A DNA stretch of 36,566 bases from Candidatus Dormiibacterota bacterium (GTDB lineage Bacteria; Chloroflexota; Dormibacteria; Dormibacterales; Dormibacteraceae). The stretch is taken from contig PLYZ01000012.1 in assembly GCA_003151935.1 (NCBI GenBank), forward strand, positions 321 through 36,886, read 5' to 3'. A program made the position numbers and the translations under genes. Within the stretch, counting starts at the first letter, position 1, and each line of letters starts with the position of its first letter. Below are positions 30,264-36,566 of this stretch, one piece after another. The notes beneath the pieces are model-generated. The model was given only the letters and a program-made list of their open reading frames with translations, was not told the origin of the DNA and ran no database searches.

Positions 30264-31757
30264 ATGAAACTGGGCGAACTGGCCGGCGGAGTGCCCGGCT
30301 CCACCCTGGATGGCAACGGCGACGTCGAGATCACAGGCCTCGCTTATGACTCGCGGCGTGTGAAGCCCGGTGACCTGTTCGTCGCGGTCGAAGGGCTGCA
30401 GGCCGACGGCCATGCTTTCGTCGGCGACGCTGTCGCCCGGGGAGCGGTCGCCGTGGCGGTCGATCGCGATGTCACGCTGCCACAGGGGACGCCCGTCTTG
30501 AGAATGGGCTCCACGCGGGTCGGGCTGGCCCAGGTGGCGGCGCAGTTCTACGACCGGCCGTCGCGGAAGCTCAGGGTGGCCGGCGTCACCGGGACGGATG
30601 GAAAGACGACGACCACCCACATGGCCGAGCATGTGCTGCAGGCCAGCGGCGTGGTGGCCGGGGCGATGAGCACCGTGTCTTTCACCGGCAGCGGCGGCGA
30701 GGTGGACAACCTCAGCGGCCAGACCACGATGGAGGCGCCTGAGGTCCAGGCCTGGCTCGCGCGGATGGTCGAAGGGGGTGTCGCGTGCGCGGTCATCGAG
30801 ACCACGTCGCACGCGCTCGTGCAGGAGCGCGTCGGGGCTTGCGACTTCGATGTCGCGGCGTTCACCAATGTCGGCCACGACCACCTCGACTACCACGCCA
30901 CCTGGGATGAATACCTCGAAGCGAAGGCTCGCCTGATCGACCTGACCGCGAGCTCGGCGGACAAGGGAATCGACAAGACCGCCGTCCTGAACCGCGACGA
31001 CGCGAGCTACGAGCGCCTTGCGCGCCGCCCGATCGCCCGCCGCTGGACCTATGGATTGACGACGGCCTCCGACCTCCATCCGCTCGACCTCAATGTCACC
31101 GGTACAGGCTCGCGCTTTCGCATGAGGACCCCGCTAGGCGAGACCGACGTGACGCTCCACGTGCCCGCCCGTTTCAACATCTACAACGCGCTCTGCGCAG
31201 CCGGCGTTTGCCTGGCCCTCGGCGTGTCCCTCGAGTCCGTGGGCACGGGGCTCGCCGGTTTCGAAGGCGTGCGCGGCAGGCTCGAGCCGGTCGACGTGGG
31301 CCAGGACTTTCGCGTCTACATCGACTTCGCGCACTCGGCTGGCGCGCTGGCCAGCGCCCTCGCCGAGCTGCGTCCCTTCACTTCCGGGCGCCTGATCGTC
31401 GTGTTCGGCTCTACCGCGCGCTCCGATCACGACCGTCCCGGCATGGGACGCGCGGCGGCCGACTTCGCGGACTTCTTCATCATCACCACCGACGATCCTC
31501 TCGACCAGGATCCAGTCGAGATCGCCCGCGACGTGCAGATGGGCGCGGAGGGCAAGGCGCCTGGACACGACTACGAGATCGTCATCGATCGGCGCGCCGC
31601 GATCCGCCGAGCGATCGAGCTGGCCCGGCCCGGTGACTGCGTGCTGCTCGCCGGCAAAGGCCACGAGCGGTCGATGCGAATGGCGTCCGGCTCTGAGCCG
31701 TGGGACGAGCGGGCGGAAGCCGAGGCGGCGATCAGGGAACGGCTCGCGATTCGCTAG
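30264..31757 (+). CDS. murE: UDP-MurNAc-L-Ala-D-Glu: diamino acid ligase (MurE)
   Basis: The 497-residue protein matches MurE: an N-terminal GLAYDSRRVKPGDLFVAVEG, the ATP loop VAGVTGTDGKTTTTHMAEHV, SHALVQERVGACDFDVAAFT, the lysine expected to be carbamylated in EYLEAKARLIDLTA, and the C-terminal LIVVFGSTARSDHDRPGMGR. The motif that recognises the added diamino acid, DNPR in DAP-adding enzymes, reads DDPL here (residues 410-413, bases 31491-31502), which argues against meso-DAP and for lysine or ornithine. ATG 30264 follows AGCA without a strong ribosome site; in-frame ATG 30225 overlaps folP and is less likely. The 3' end overlaps thiS by 26 bases. Confidence 0.92.
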   Translation: MKLGELAGGVPGSTLDGNGDVEITGLAYDSRRVKPGDLFVAVEGLQADGHAFVGDAVARGAVAVAVDRDVTLPQGTPVLRMGSTRVGLAQVAAQFYDRPSRKLRVAGVTGTDGKTTTTHMAEHVLQASGVVAGAMSTVSFTGSGGEVDNLSGQTTMEAPEVQAWLARMVEGGVACAVIETTSHALVQERVGACDFDVAAFTNVGHDHLDYHATWDEYLEAKARLIDLTASSADKGIDKTAVLNRDDASYERLARRPIARRWTYGLTTASDLHPLDLNVTGTGSRFRMRTPLGETDVTLHVPARFNIYNALCAAGVCLALGVSLESVGTGLAGFEGVRGRLEPVDVGQDFRVYIDFAHSAGALASALAELRPFTSGRLIVVFGSTARSDHDRPGMGRAAADFADFFIITTDDPLDQDPVEIARDVQMGAEGKAPGHDYEIVIDRRAAIRRAIELARPGDCVLLAGKGHERSMRMASGSEPWDERAEAEAAIRERLAIR

Positions 31758-31962
31758 GCGCGCCGCCGCCGACCATGCGCACGATCTCGACGGTGTCGCC
31801 CTCGCGCAGCGTCACGGCTTCGTACGCCGATCGCTCGAGGATGGTTCCGTTGTGCTCGACTGCGATGGCGCGCGGGTTGACCCCGAGCTGCGCCAGGTAG
31901 ACGAGCAACCCAGTCGGGCGCTCGAGCTCGACCTGCTTTCCGTTGACCTGCAGCGTGATCAA
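31732..31962 (-). CDS. thiS: Sulfur carrier ThiS with C-terminal extension
   Basis: From TTG 31962 the protein has 76 residues with the ubiquitin-like pattern ITLQVNGKQVELERPTGLL, LGVNPRAIAVEHNGTILERS and GDTVEIVRMVGGG. ThiS normally ends in Gly-Gly, which is adenylated and converted to a thiocarboxylate. Here GGG (residues 65-67) is followed by nine more residues, APSESRAVP. That tail lies in the stretch overlapping the murE 3' end. Either the tail is removed by a protease or the carrier is inactive. TTG 31962 overlaps the thiE stop by four bases (TTGA), so the two are coupled; an ATG-like earlier start is less likely. Confidence 0.85.
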   Translation of the reverse strand: MITLQVNGKQVELERPTGLLVYLAQLGVNPRAIAVEHNGTILERSAYEAVTLREGDTVEIVRMVGGGAPSESRAVP

Positions 31963-32507
31963 CTGAACATTCCAATCGCGGCATAGCCCGCCGCACCCGC
32001 CTCGTGGCACTCCGCGATCCGCGCCTCGGTGACGCCGCCGATCGCAAGCACAGGGATCTTCACCGCTCGCACCACCCGCTCAAGCGCCGCCAGGCCCGCG
32101 GGCTCGGCGCCGGGATGGCTTGCGCTCTGCCACACGGGGCCGAAGATGACGAAGTCGGCGCCTTCGCTCTCAGCCTGCTGCGCAGCCGCGATCGAGTGCA
32201 CCGACCGACCTACGAGGCGCCGGCCGAGAAGGGTCCGCGCCTCAGCGACGCGGATGTCGCTTTCCGGAAGGTTGACCCCGGCGGCGCCAGTCGCGAGCGC
32301 CACGTCGCATCGCGAGCTCACCAGGACCGGCACCGGGCATGCCCCGACCAGCTGCAGGGCCTCGCGCTCGAGCTGTGCCCCCGTGAGATGCGGCCCTCGG
32401 AGCTGGACGATGGTGGGTCTCACAGGCTTAAGCCCCTCTCCCCGAAGGGGCGAGAGAGCAGCCGCTCGCAGCCCAGCCGATGCGCTGGACACGATCGCCA
32501 TCGCCAC
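31959..32507 (-). CDS. Thiamine phosphate synthase / TenI family protein, N-terminally unusual
   Basis: The frame gives up to 182 residues with ThiE/TenI features: PTIVQLRGPHLTGAQLEREA, GVNLPESDIRVAEA, GRRLVGRSVHSIAAA, FVIFGPVWQSASHPG and VLAIGGVTEARIAECHEAGA. Family members normally begin with a strand like LYLITD before the QLR segment; here the N-terminus is replaced by AIVSSASAGLRAAALSPLRG, which partly comes from a REP-like palindrome. A GTG at 32423 would start right before PTIVQLRG and give 154 residues, lacking strand 1. It is between thiG and thiS, so a thiamine role is clear, but whether it is ThiE or the tautomerase TenI is not. Confidence 0.78.
   Translation of the reverse strand: MAMAIVSSASAGLRAAALSPLRGEGLKPVRPTIVQLRGPHLTGAQLEREALQLVGACPVPVLVSSRCDVALATGAAGVNLPESDIRVAEARTLLGRRLVGRSVHSIAAAQQAESEGADFVIFGPVWQSASHPGAEPAGLAALERVVRAVKIPVLAIGGVTEARIAECHEAGAAGYAAIGMFS
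32433..32458. repeat. REP-like palindrome inside the thiE/tenI N-terminal region
   Basis: CTCTCCCC (32436-32443) and GGGGCGAGAG (32447-32456) form a hairpin with a GAA loop and a two-base bulge. It resembles the intergenic element at 24974-25010. If the gene starts at 32507 the element is translated as LSPLRGEG; if it starts at GTG 32423 the element is intergenic. Confidence 0.5.
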
Positions 32508-32515
32508 CGGAATGA

Positions 32516-33310
32516 TCAGCTCGGTCGCGAGATGCCCTCGGCCGGAGAGCTTGCGCTGGCCTCGCCACGTTTCGGGATGCGCCCGGCGTTGTAAGCCTTT
32601 CGCCCAGCCTGCGCCCCCTCTCTGATCGCGGCGGCCATCAAGGCCGGGTCCCTGGCCAGCGCGATCGCCGTGTTCACCAGCACCGCGTCGGCGCCGAGCT
32701 CCATCGCCAGCGCGGCATCGGAGGGCGCTCCGATTCCCGCATCGACGACGACGGGCACCGAAGCCTCTTCGATGATGATGCGGATCTGCTCCAGGGTCTG
32801 GAGCCCCTGGCCGGAACCGATGGGTGAGCCGAGCGGCATGACGGTCACGGTGCCGATCTCCTCGAGCTTCTTCGCGAGCACGGGGTCGGCGTTGATGTAC
32901 GGCAGGACCTTGAAGCCTTCGCCGACGAGCACCCGTGCGGCCTTCAGGGTCTCCTCGGGATCTGGAAAGAGGTAGCGCGGGTCGGGGATGACCTCGAGCT
33001 TGACCCAGTCCGACAAGCCCATCGATCGCGCCAGGTGCGCGATGCGGATCGCCTCATCCGCGGTGCGGCAGCCCGCCGTATTGGGCAGGATGCGGTAGCG
33101 CTTCCAGTCGATCACGTCGAGGATCGTTTTCTTCTTCGGGTCATCGAGGTCCAGCCGGCGCAGCGCCACAGTGACAAGCTCGCAACCTGAAGCTTCCAGC
33201 GCGGCGAGCATGGACTCGTCGGTCGGATACTTTCCTGTGCCGAGAAACAACCGCGAACGCAGCTCGACGCCAGCGATCACCAACGAGTCGGCGGCGGCGA
33301 TCGTCTGCAT
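32516..33310 (-). CDS. thiG: Thiazole synthase
   Basis: The 264-residue TIM-barrel enzyme builds the thiazole phosphate from deoxyxylulose 5-phosphate, ThiS thiocarboxylate and dehydroglycine. It has [38 protein letters not shown], the Schiff-base lysine K104 in [39 protein letters not shown] and [20 protein letters not shown]. The C-terminus has a short serine-rich extension. It precedes thiE/tenI by eight bases. Glycine oxidase or ThiH, ThiF and ThiC are not in this window, and no TPP riboswitch was recognised upstream. Confidence 0.96.
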   Translation of the reverse strand: MQTIAAADSLVIAGVELRSRLFLGTGKYPTDESMLAALEASGCELVTVALRRLDLDDPKKKTILDVIDWKRYRILPNTAGCRTADEAIRIAHLARSMGLSDWVKLEVIPDPRYLFPDPEETLKAARVLVGEGFKVLPYINADPVLAKKLEEIGTVTVMPLGSPIGSGQGLQTLEQIRIIIEEASVPVVVDAGIGAPSDAALAMELGADAVLVNTAIALARDPALMAAAIREGAQAGRKAYNAGRIPKRGEASASSPAEGISRPS

Positions 33311-33352
33311 GGCTCCAGCTTAGCGAAGCCTCGAAACAGCTACCGGATCAGG

Positions 33353-33778
33353 TCAGGGAAGGTCCTGCTGTACGAGCAGCGTCTTGTCGCGTTCGTAGGT
33401 CAGGCGCTTGATCGCGTCCTCGACCGTCAGCCAGAGCAGCCGGTCGACCTCGATGCCTGGCCTGAAACGGCCGCCCCGCACCTCCATCACCCAGTAGCAC
33501 GCCACCTTGTCGCGCCCGCGGCGGTCGACGTAGGCCGTGCAGCCGAGCGGGCGCCTCAGCTCGCAGCGAAGCCCCGTCTCCTCTCTGACCTCGCGCAGAG
33601 CGCAGTCCTCGGGACTCTCGTCGGGCTCGATCTTGCCTTTGGGCAGAGTCCAATCGTCGTATTGGGGGCGGTGGATGACAGCGATCTCAGTCTCGCCGGA
33701 TCGCGTGCTGCGGCAGACGACGCCGCCTGCGGCTCTGATCACGCTCACATCGGCCACTTCCAGGATTTTCGTTGCCAC
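33353..33778 (-). CDS. Nudix hydrolase
   Basis: The 141-residue protein has a perfect Nudix box, GX5EX7REUXEEXGU, spanning GKIEPDESPEDCALREVREE and TGL. The pattern of RAAGGVVCRSTRSGETEIAV followed by DDWTLPKGKIEP resembles the diadenosine polyphosphate/dNTP hydrolase and MutT-like group seen in Actinobacteria. The exact substrate is unknown. The GTG at 33778 has GGAAGGAG five bases upstream, an excellent ribosome site. It is the first gene before thiG (42-base gap), so it may be co-transcribed with the thi genes by chance or for housekeeping of ThiG-related substrates. Confidence 0.92.
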   Translation of the reverse strand: MATKILEVADVSVIRAAGGVVCRSTRSGETEIAVIHRPQYDDWTLPKGKIEPDESPEDCALREVREETGLRCELRRPLGCTAYVDRRGRDKVACYWVMEVRGGRFRPGIEVDRLLWLTVEDAIKRLTYERDKTLLVQQDLP

Positions 33779-33890
33779 GATTGCTCCTTCCTTTGCTGAA
33801 ACGTATGCGCGGTGCGCTTCTTTTATTTCACGACTCTGTGGCGGAGTGCAATGAGTTTAACTGCGAAGGCCGCCATCGCGAACATTTGAT
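33779..33890 (-). promoter_or_regulatory. Intergenic region with candidate promoter for the nudix-thi operon
   Basis: On the minus strand, TTGCAC followed 18 bases later by AATAAA (both within about 33820-33855) could be a promoter for the nudix gene. The rest of the spacer is A/T-richer than average near 33885. No terminator hairpin for arsC was recognised. Confidence 0.3.
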
Positions 33891-34292
33891 TCAAGACGAA
33901 TTTTGATTGAGTGATTCCACCAGTAGATTCACTCGCCTCGCAATGTCGTCGCGGATTTCGCGCACCTGTGCGACGGGAAGGCCGCTGGGATCAAGGAGGT
34001 CCCAATCGACATAGCGCTTCCCCGGGATCACCGGACACGCGTCGCCGCAGCCCATGGTGATGACGACATCGGCCCATTGCGCAAGCTCAGTGGTCAGCAA
34101 TTGCGGTTTGCGATCGCTCAGGTCGATCCCTTCCTCGCGCATCACAGTGACGACGCTCTCGTGCACGCGATCGGCGGGCGTCGTGCCGGCTGAGCGCGCT
34201 TCGTGCAAGCCGCCCGCCGCGCGCTCGAAGAGCGCCTCGCTCATCTGCGAGCGACCGGCATTGTGGAGGCACACGAAGAGAACTCTTGACAC
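33891..34292 (-). CDS. arsC: Arsenate reductase, low-molecular-weight phosphatase type
   Basis: From GTG 34292 the protein has 133 residues. It has the phosphatase loop CX5R in LFVCLHNAGRSQMSEALF with nucleophile C8, then SAGTTPADRVHESVV, WADVVITMGCGDACPVIPGK and RYVDWDLLDPSGLPVAQVRE. The second pair of cysteines in MGCGDACP is close to the thioredoxin- or mycothiol-linked enzymes of Actinobacteria. It reduces arsenate to arsenite. The start shares a base with the pstA stop (TAGTG), so it belongs to the phosphate-transport operon. The longer open frame to 35048 is inside pstA in another frame and is not used. No arsenite exporter is visible. Confidence 0.93.
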   Translation of the reverse strand: MSRVLFVCLHNAGRSQMSEALFERAAGGLHEARSAGTTPADRVHESVVTVMREEGIDLSDRKPQLLTTELAQWADVVITMGCGDACPVIPGKRYVDWDLLDPSGLPVAQVREIRDDIARRVNLLVESLNQNSS

Positions 34293-35146
34293 TACAGCTG
34301 GCCGGCGAGCCGGATCTGGCGCCGCAGCACCCACCGGCTCAGCAGGTTGATGCCCAGCACCATCACGACCAGCACGAGCGCGGCGCCCCACGCCTGGTCT
34401 TGAAGGGATTTGTAGGGCAGGAGCGCGTACTGGTAGACCGTAAGCGGCAGGGCCTGCATGGCCTGCGTGGGGTCCACCTTGAAGAGCGTGTTGCCCAACG
34501 AGGTGAACAGGAGCGGCGCGGTTTCGCCGGATGCCCGCGCCACGGCCAGGAGCGCGCCGGTGATCACGCCGGGAGCCGCGGCCGGGAGGATGAGCTGGAG
34601 CGAGACACGCCAGCGCGGGAGGCCGAGGGCGAGCCCCGATTCGCGCAGTCCATGGGGGATGAGCGCGACCGCGCCTTCCGCCGTGCGAATGACGATGGGC
34701 AGCATCAGGATCGCAAGAGCGACCGAGCCCGCGATTCCGGAGAAGTGATGCACCGGAACGACCACCAGGGCATAGGCGAAGAGTCCGATCGCGATTGATG
34801 GAGTGCCGACCAGGACGTCGCTCGCGAGCCGGACCCAGCTCGCCCAGGGGTCGACCGCGTACTCGGCCACGTACACGCCGCCGAGGATTCCGACCGGGAT
34901 CGCCATCAACGAAGCCAGGCCGACCAGGATCCCAGTTCCGACGATGGCGTGGGCGATCCCGCCGCCTGGGATGCCAACCGGACGAAACGAGTTCGTGAAG
35001 AACTCCGGGTGGAGCACCGAAGGCAGGCCCCTGCTGACCGTGAACCACAGCACCAGGCCCAGCGGAATGAGCGCCAGGACGGTGAGCAGATACATGACCC
35101 CGAGCCAGGTCGTGCTTGCGAATCGCCGTCGGACGTTTCGATTCAT
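34292..35146 (-). CDS. pstA: Phosphate ABC transporter permease PstA
   Basis: From ATG 35146 the protein has 284 residues and about six membrane spans. The N-terminal span is TWLGVMYLLTVLALIPLGLV, and the permease loop region includes GTPSIAIGLFAYAL, IVIRTAEGAVALIPHGLRES and ARASGETAPLLFTSL, typical of PstA. With PstC it forms the channel of the high-affinity phosphate importer. The ATG overlaps the pstC stop by four bases. The following gene is arsC, not pstB; ATPase and PhoU genes are not in the window. Confidence 0.95.
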   Translation of the reverse strand: MNRNVRRRFASTTWLGVMYLLTVLALIPLGLVLWFTVSRGLPSVLHPEFFTNSFRPVGIPGGGIAHAIVGTGILVGLASLMAIPVGILGGVYVAEYAVDPWASWVRLASDVLVGTPSIAIGLFAYALVVVPVHHFSGIAGSVALAILMLPIVIRTAEGAVALIPHGLRESGLALGLPRWRVSLQLILPAAAPGVITGALLAVARASGETAPLLFTSLGNTLFKVDPTQAMQALPLTVYQYALLPYKSLQDQAWGAALVLVVMVLGINLLSRWVLRRQIRLAGQL

Positions 35147-36096
35147 GCCGCGCGACTCGCTTCGCGCGAGGTCGAGCGGACCAAGAGCAGCGCGACGATG
35201 TTGACGACGAGCGTGACGAGGATCAGCACCAACCCAAGCTCGATCAACGCAGCCGGGTAAAGCGTTCCGGTCGCCTCGTTGAACTCGTTCGCGATCACGC
35301 TGGCCAGCGTGTACGCCGGCGAGAAGATCGATGGCGGGATCGCGTAGCGGTTGCCGATCACCATCGTCACGGCGATCGTTTCGCCCAGGGCGCGGCCAAG
35401 GGCAAGGATTGTCGCGCCGAAGATGCCGGCGCGAGCCGACGGCAGGATTACGCGCCAGGTGGTTTCCCACCATGTCGCGCCCAGCGCGACTGCGTTCTCC
35501 TTCAATCCGCGGGGGACGGCACGGATCACCTCCCGAGAGATCGCGGAGAGGGTGGGCAGGATCATCACCGCCAGCACGAGCGAGGCGTTGAAGAGGCTCC
35601 GCGCGCCGGGCTGCGAGAGCCATCCGATGGAGCCGAATCGGTCCGAGATGGGGAGCTCCAGGTGCTGGTATGACCAGGGCGCAAGGACGTAAAGCGCCCA
35701 GATGCCATACACCACACTTGGGATGGCGGCCAGCAGCTCGATGCCGGTGCCCAGGATGCCGCGAAGGGTGGTCTGGCCCTGTTCGGCGAGGATGACCGCG
35801 ACCGCGACTCCGACGGGTACCGCGAGCACCAGGGCGAGGAAGGCGGTCGATACCGTGCCGAAGATCGCGGGCAGGGCGCCGAACATGTCGGTGACCGGGT
35901 TCCACTCGGTCCCGGTCAGGAAGCCCAGGCCGAAATGCCTCACCGCCGGAGCCGCTTGCTGGAAGAGGATGACGACGATCACGACCAGGATCGCCGGGGC
36001 TGCCGCCGCGACCAGCGCCGACACCGTGCGAAATCGATCCGGAACTCGCCTCGCCGGCGGCATCGCGGTCGAGGCGCTTTCGACGGCGGCCGCCAC
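35143..36096 (-). CDS. pstC: Phosphate ABC transporter permease PstC
   Basis: The 317-residue protein has six membrane spans and the PstC signatures GFLTGTEWNPVTDMFGALPA, IFGTVSTAFLALVLAVPVG, LLAAIPSVVYGIWALYVLAP and LPTLSAISREVIRAVPRGLK, followed by ALGRALGETIAVTMVIGN. GTG 36096 directly follows the stop of the response regulator gene (36097), so translation is likely coupled. It pairs with PstA. A pstS gene is not visible; it may lie further to the right. Confidence 0.96.
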   Translation of the reverse strand: MAAAVESASTAMPPARRVPDRFRTVSALVAAAAPAILVVIVVILFQQAAPAVRHFGLGFLTGTEWNPVTDMFGALPAIFGTVSTAFLALVLAVPVGVAVAVILAEQGQTTLRGILGTGIELLAAIPSVVYGIWALYVLAPWSYQHLELPISDRFGSIGWLSQPGARSLFNASLVLAVMILPTLSAISREVIRAVPRGLKENAVALGATWWETTWRVILPSARAGIFGATILALGRALGETIAVTMVIGNRYAIPPSIFSPAYTLASVIANEFNEATGTLYPAALIELGLVLILVTLVVNIVALLLVRSTSREASRAA

Positions 36097-36566
36097 CTAG
36101 CCGGACTCGGTGAGGTCGGCGGGCTCGCCTGTTCGATCCAGGCGGTAGCCGATTCCACGCACGGTCACGATCTCGAACGGCGCGACGCCCGCAAACTTCT
36201 CACGCAGCCAGCGGATGTGAACATCCACGGTCTTACGATCGCCGTTGAACTCGTGTCCCCACACGTTTTCGAGCAAGACGTCGCGCGTGTGGACGCGGCG
36301 CGGGAACGCCAGCAGGTAGGACAGGAGCTCGAACTCTCTGGCGGTCAGCTTGACATCGCGTCCATCGAGGACGACCCGGCGTGCGGCCCGGTCGATGCTG
36401 AAGTCTCCGATCGAGTCACGCTCTGGGATCGACTTGGGCTCATTGGCATCCGGGGAGGCCCGCCTGAGCACGGCGTTGACGCGGGCGAGGACCTCGCGGA
36501 TCGAGAAGGGTTTTGTGATGTAGTCGTCGGCGCCCAGCTCGAGACCGACGATCTTGTCGACCTCGG
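36097..36566 (-). CDS. OmpR-family response regulator, probably PhoB-like, N-terminus beyond window edge
   Basis: The frame is open to the right edge; about 156 residues are visible. The last part of the receiver domain has VGLELGADDYITKPFSIREV with the conserved lysine. The winged-helix effector follows: DVKLTAREFELLSYLLAFP, TRDVLLENVWGHEFNGDRKT and VDVHIRWLREKFAGVAPFEI with VRGIGYRLD. It is followed without a gap by pstC, so a role as phosphate regulator (PhoB/RegX3 type) is likely. The phospho-acceptor position is outside the window. Unlike the orphan regulator at 28307, the visible residues are normal. Confidence 0.92.
   Translation of the reverse strand, partial: EVDKIVGLELGADDYITKPFSIREVLARVNAVLRRASPDANEPKSIPERDSIGDFSIDRAARRVVLDGRDVKLTAREFELLSYLLAFPRRVHTRDVLLENVWGHEFNGDRKTVDVHIRWLREKFAGVAPFEIVTVRGIGYRLDRTGEPADLTESG

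Noticed and set aside
33891-35048. Long arsC ORF starting at 35048
   Set aside because: The first 252 codons are out of frame within pstA and arginine/proline-rich; the GTG at 34292 starts the conserved protein.

Overview
This 36.6 kb window is a GC-rich (roughly two-thirds G+C, my estimate) bacterial chromosome segment centred on the replication-origin gene cluster. The dense gene packing, high-GC codon use and frequent GTG/TTG starts suggest a high-GC, probably monoderm bacterium. So do the split glycine decarboxylase, the short YidC, the recF-dciA junction, an MshA-like glycosyltransferase, a FemAB-like bridge enzyme and an ArsC of actinobacterial style. The overall mix fits a Chloroflexota/Dormibacterota-type lineage or a related actinobacteria-like soil group. 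That placement is inference, because there is no rRNA gene in the window.

Layout, left to right. (1) 1-3099, minus strand: a sigma-70-like protein without region 4, followed by gcvT, gcvH and a truncated gcvPA (glycine cleavage). (2) 3212-8771, plus strand: NfeD-type protease, stomatin/SPFH protein, CPBP metalloprotease, parA, parB and lepB. (3) 8787-12748, minus strand: the conserved origin operon rpmH-rnpA-yidD-yidC-jag, then a 91-aa ORF in the slot where mnmE usually sits, then an M16 peptidase. (4) 12749-13309: the only long gene-free stretch, with DnaA-box-like sites and a promoter candidate. (5) 13310-20191, plus strand: dnaA, a second box-bearing spacer, dnaN, recF, dciA and a UvrD-type helicase fused to a nuclease domain with a probable Fe-S cluster. 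(6) 20161-26551: an MGDG-synthase-like glycosyltransferase, a cytochrome c, an MshA-like glycosyltransferase, a lipoprotein with Ig-like and beta-propeller parts, and a DUF4388 protein. (7) 26682-29026, plus strand: histidine phosphatase, FemAB-like transferase and an orphan response regulator with an altered phosphorylation site. (8) 29004-33778: folP-folK, murE, and a nudix-thiG-thiE/tenI-thiS operon. (9) 33891-36566, minus strand: a PhoB-like regulator (cut by the window edge), pstC, pstA and arsC.

The genes cover replication initiation and segregation (DnaA, DnaN, RecF, DciA, ParA, ParB and candidate parS sites), membrane protein insertion and quality control (YidC, YidD, Jag, LepB, NfeD/stomatin, CPBP), envelope assembly (MurE, FemAB, two glycosyltransferases), C1/folate and thiamine biosynthesis, and phosphate/arsenate handling.

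The most unusual observations are: rpmH and yidC with no ordinary start codon (ATC and CTG are the best candidates); the response regulator with Glu at the phospho-acceptor position and a hairpin covering its ribosome binding site; the sigma-like protein without region 4 overlapping gcvT; a ThiS with nine residues after its Gly-Gly end; a MurE without the DAP-type DNPR motif; and a repeated CGTCCCCAGG motif flanking dnaA. I found no CRISPR array, transposon, rRNA or tRNA gene.
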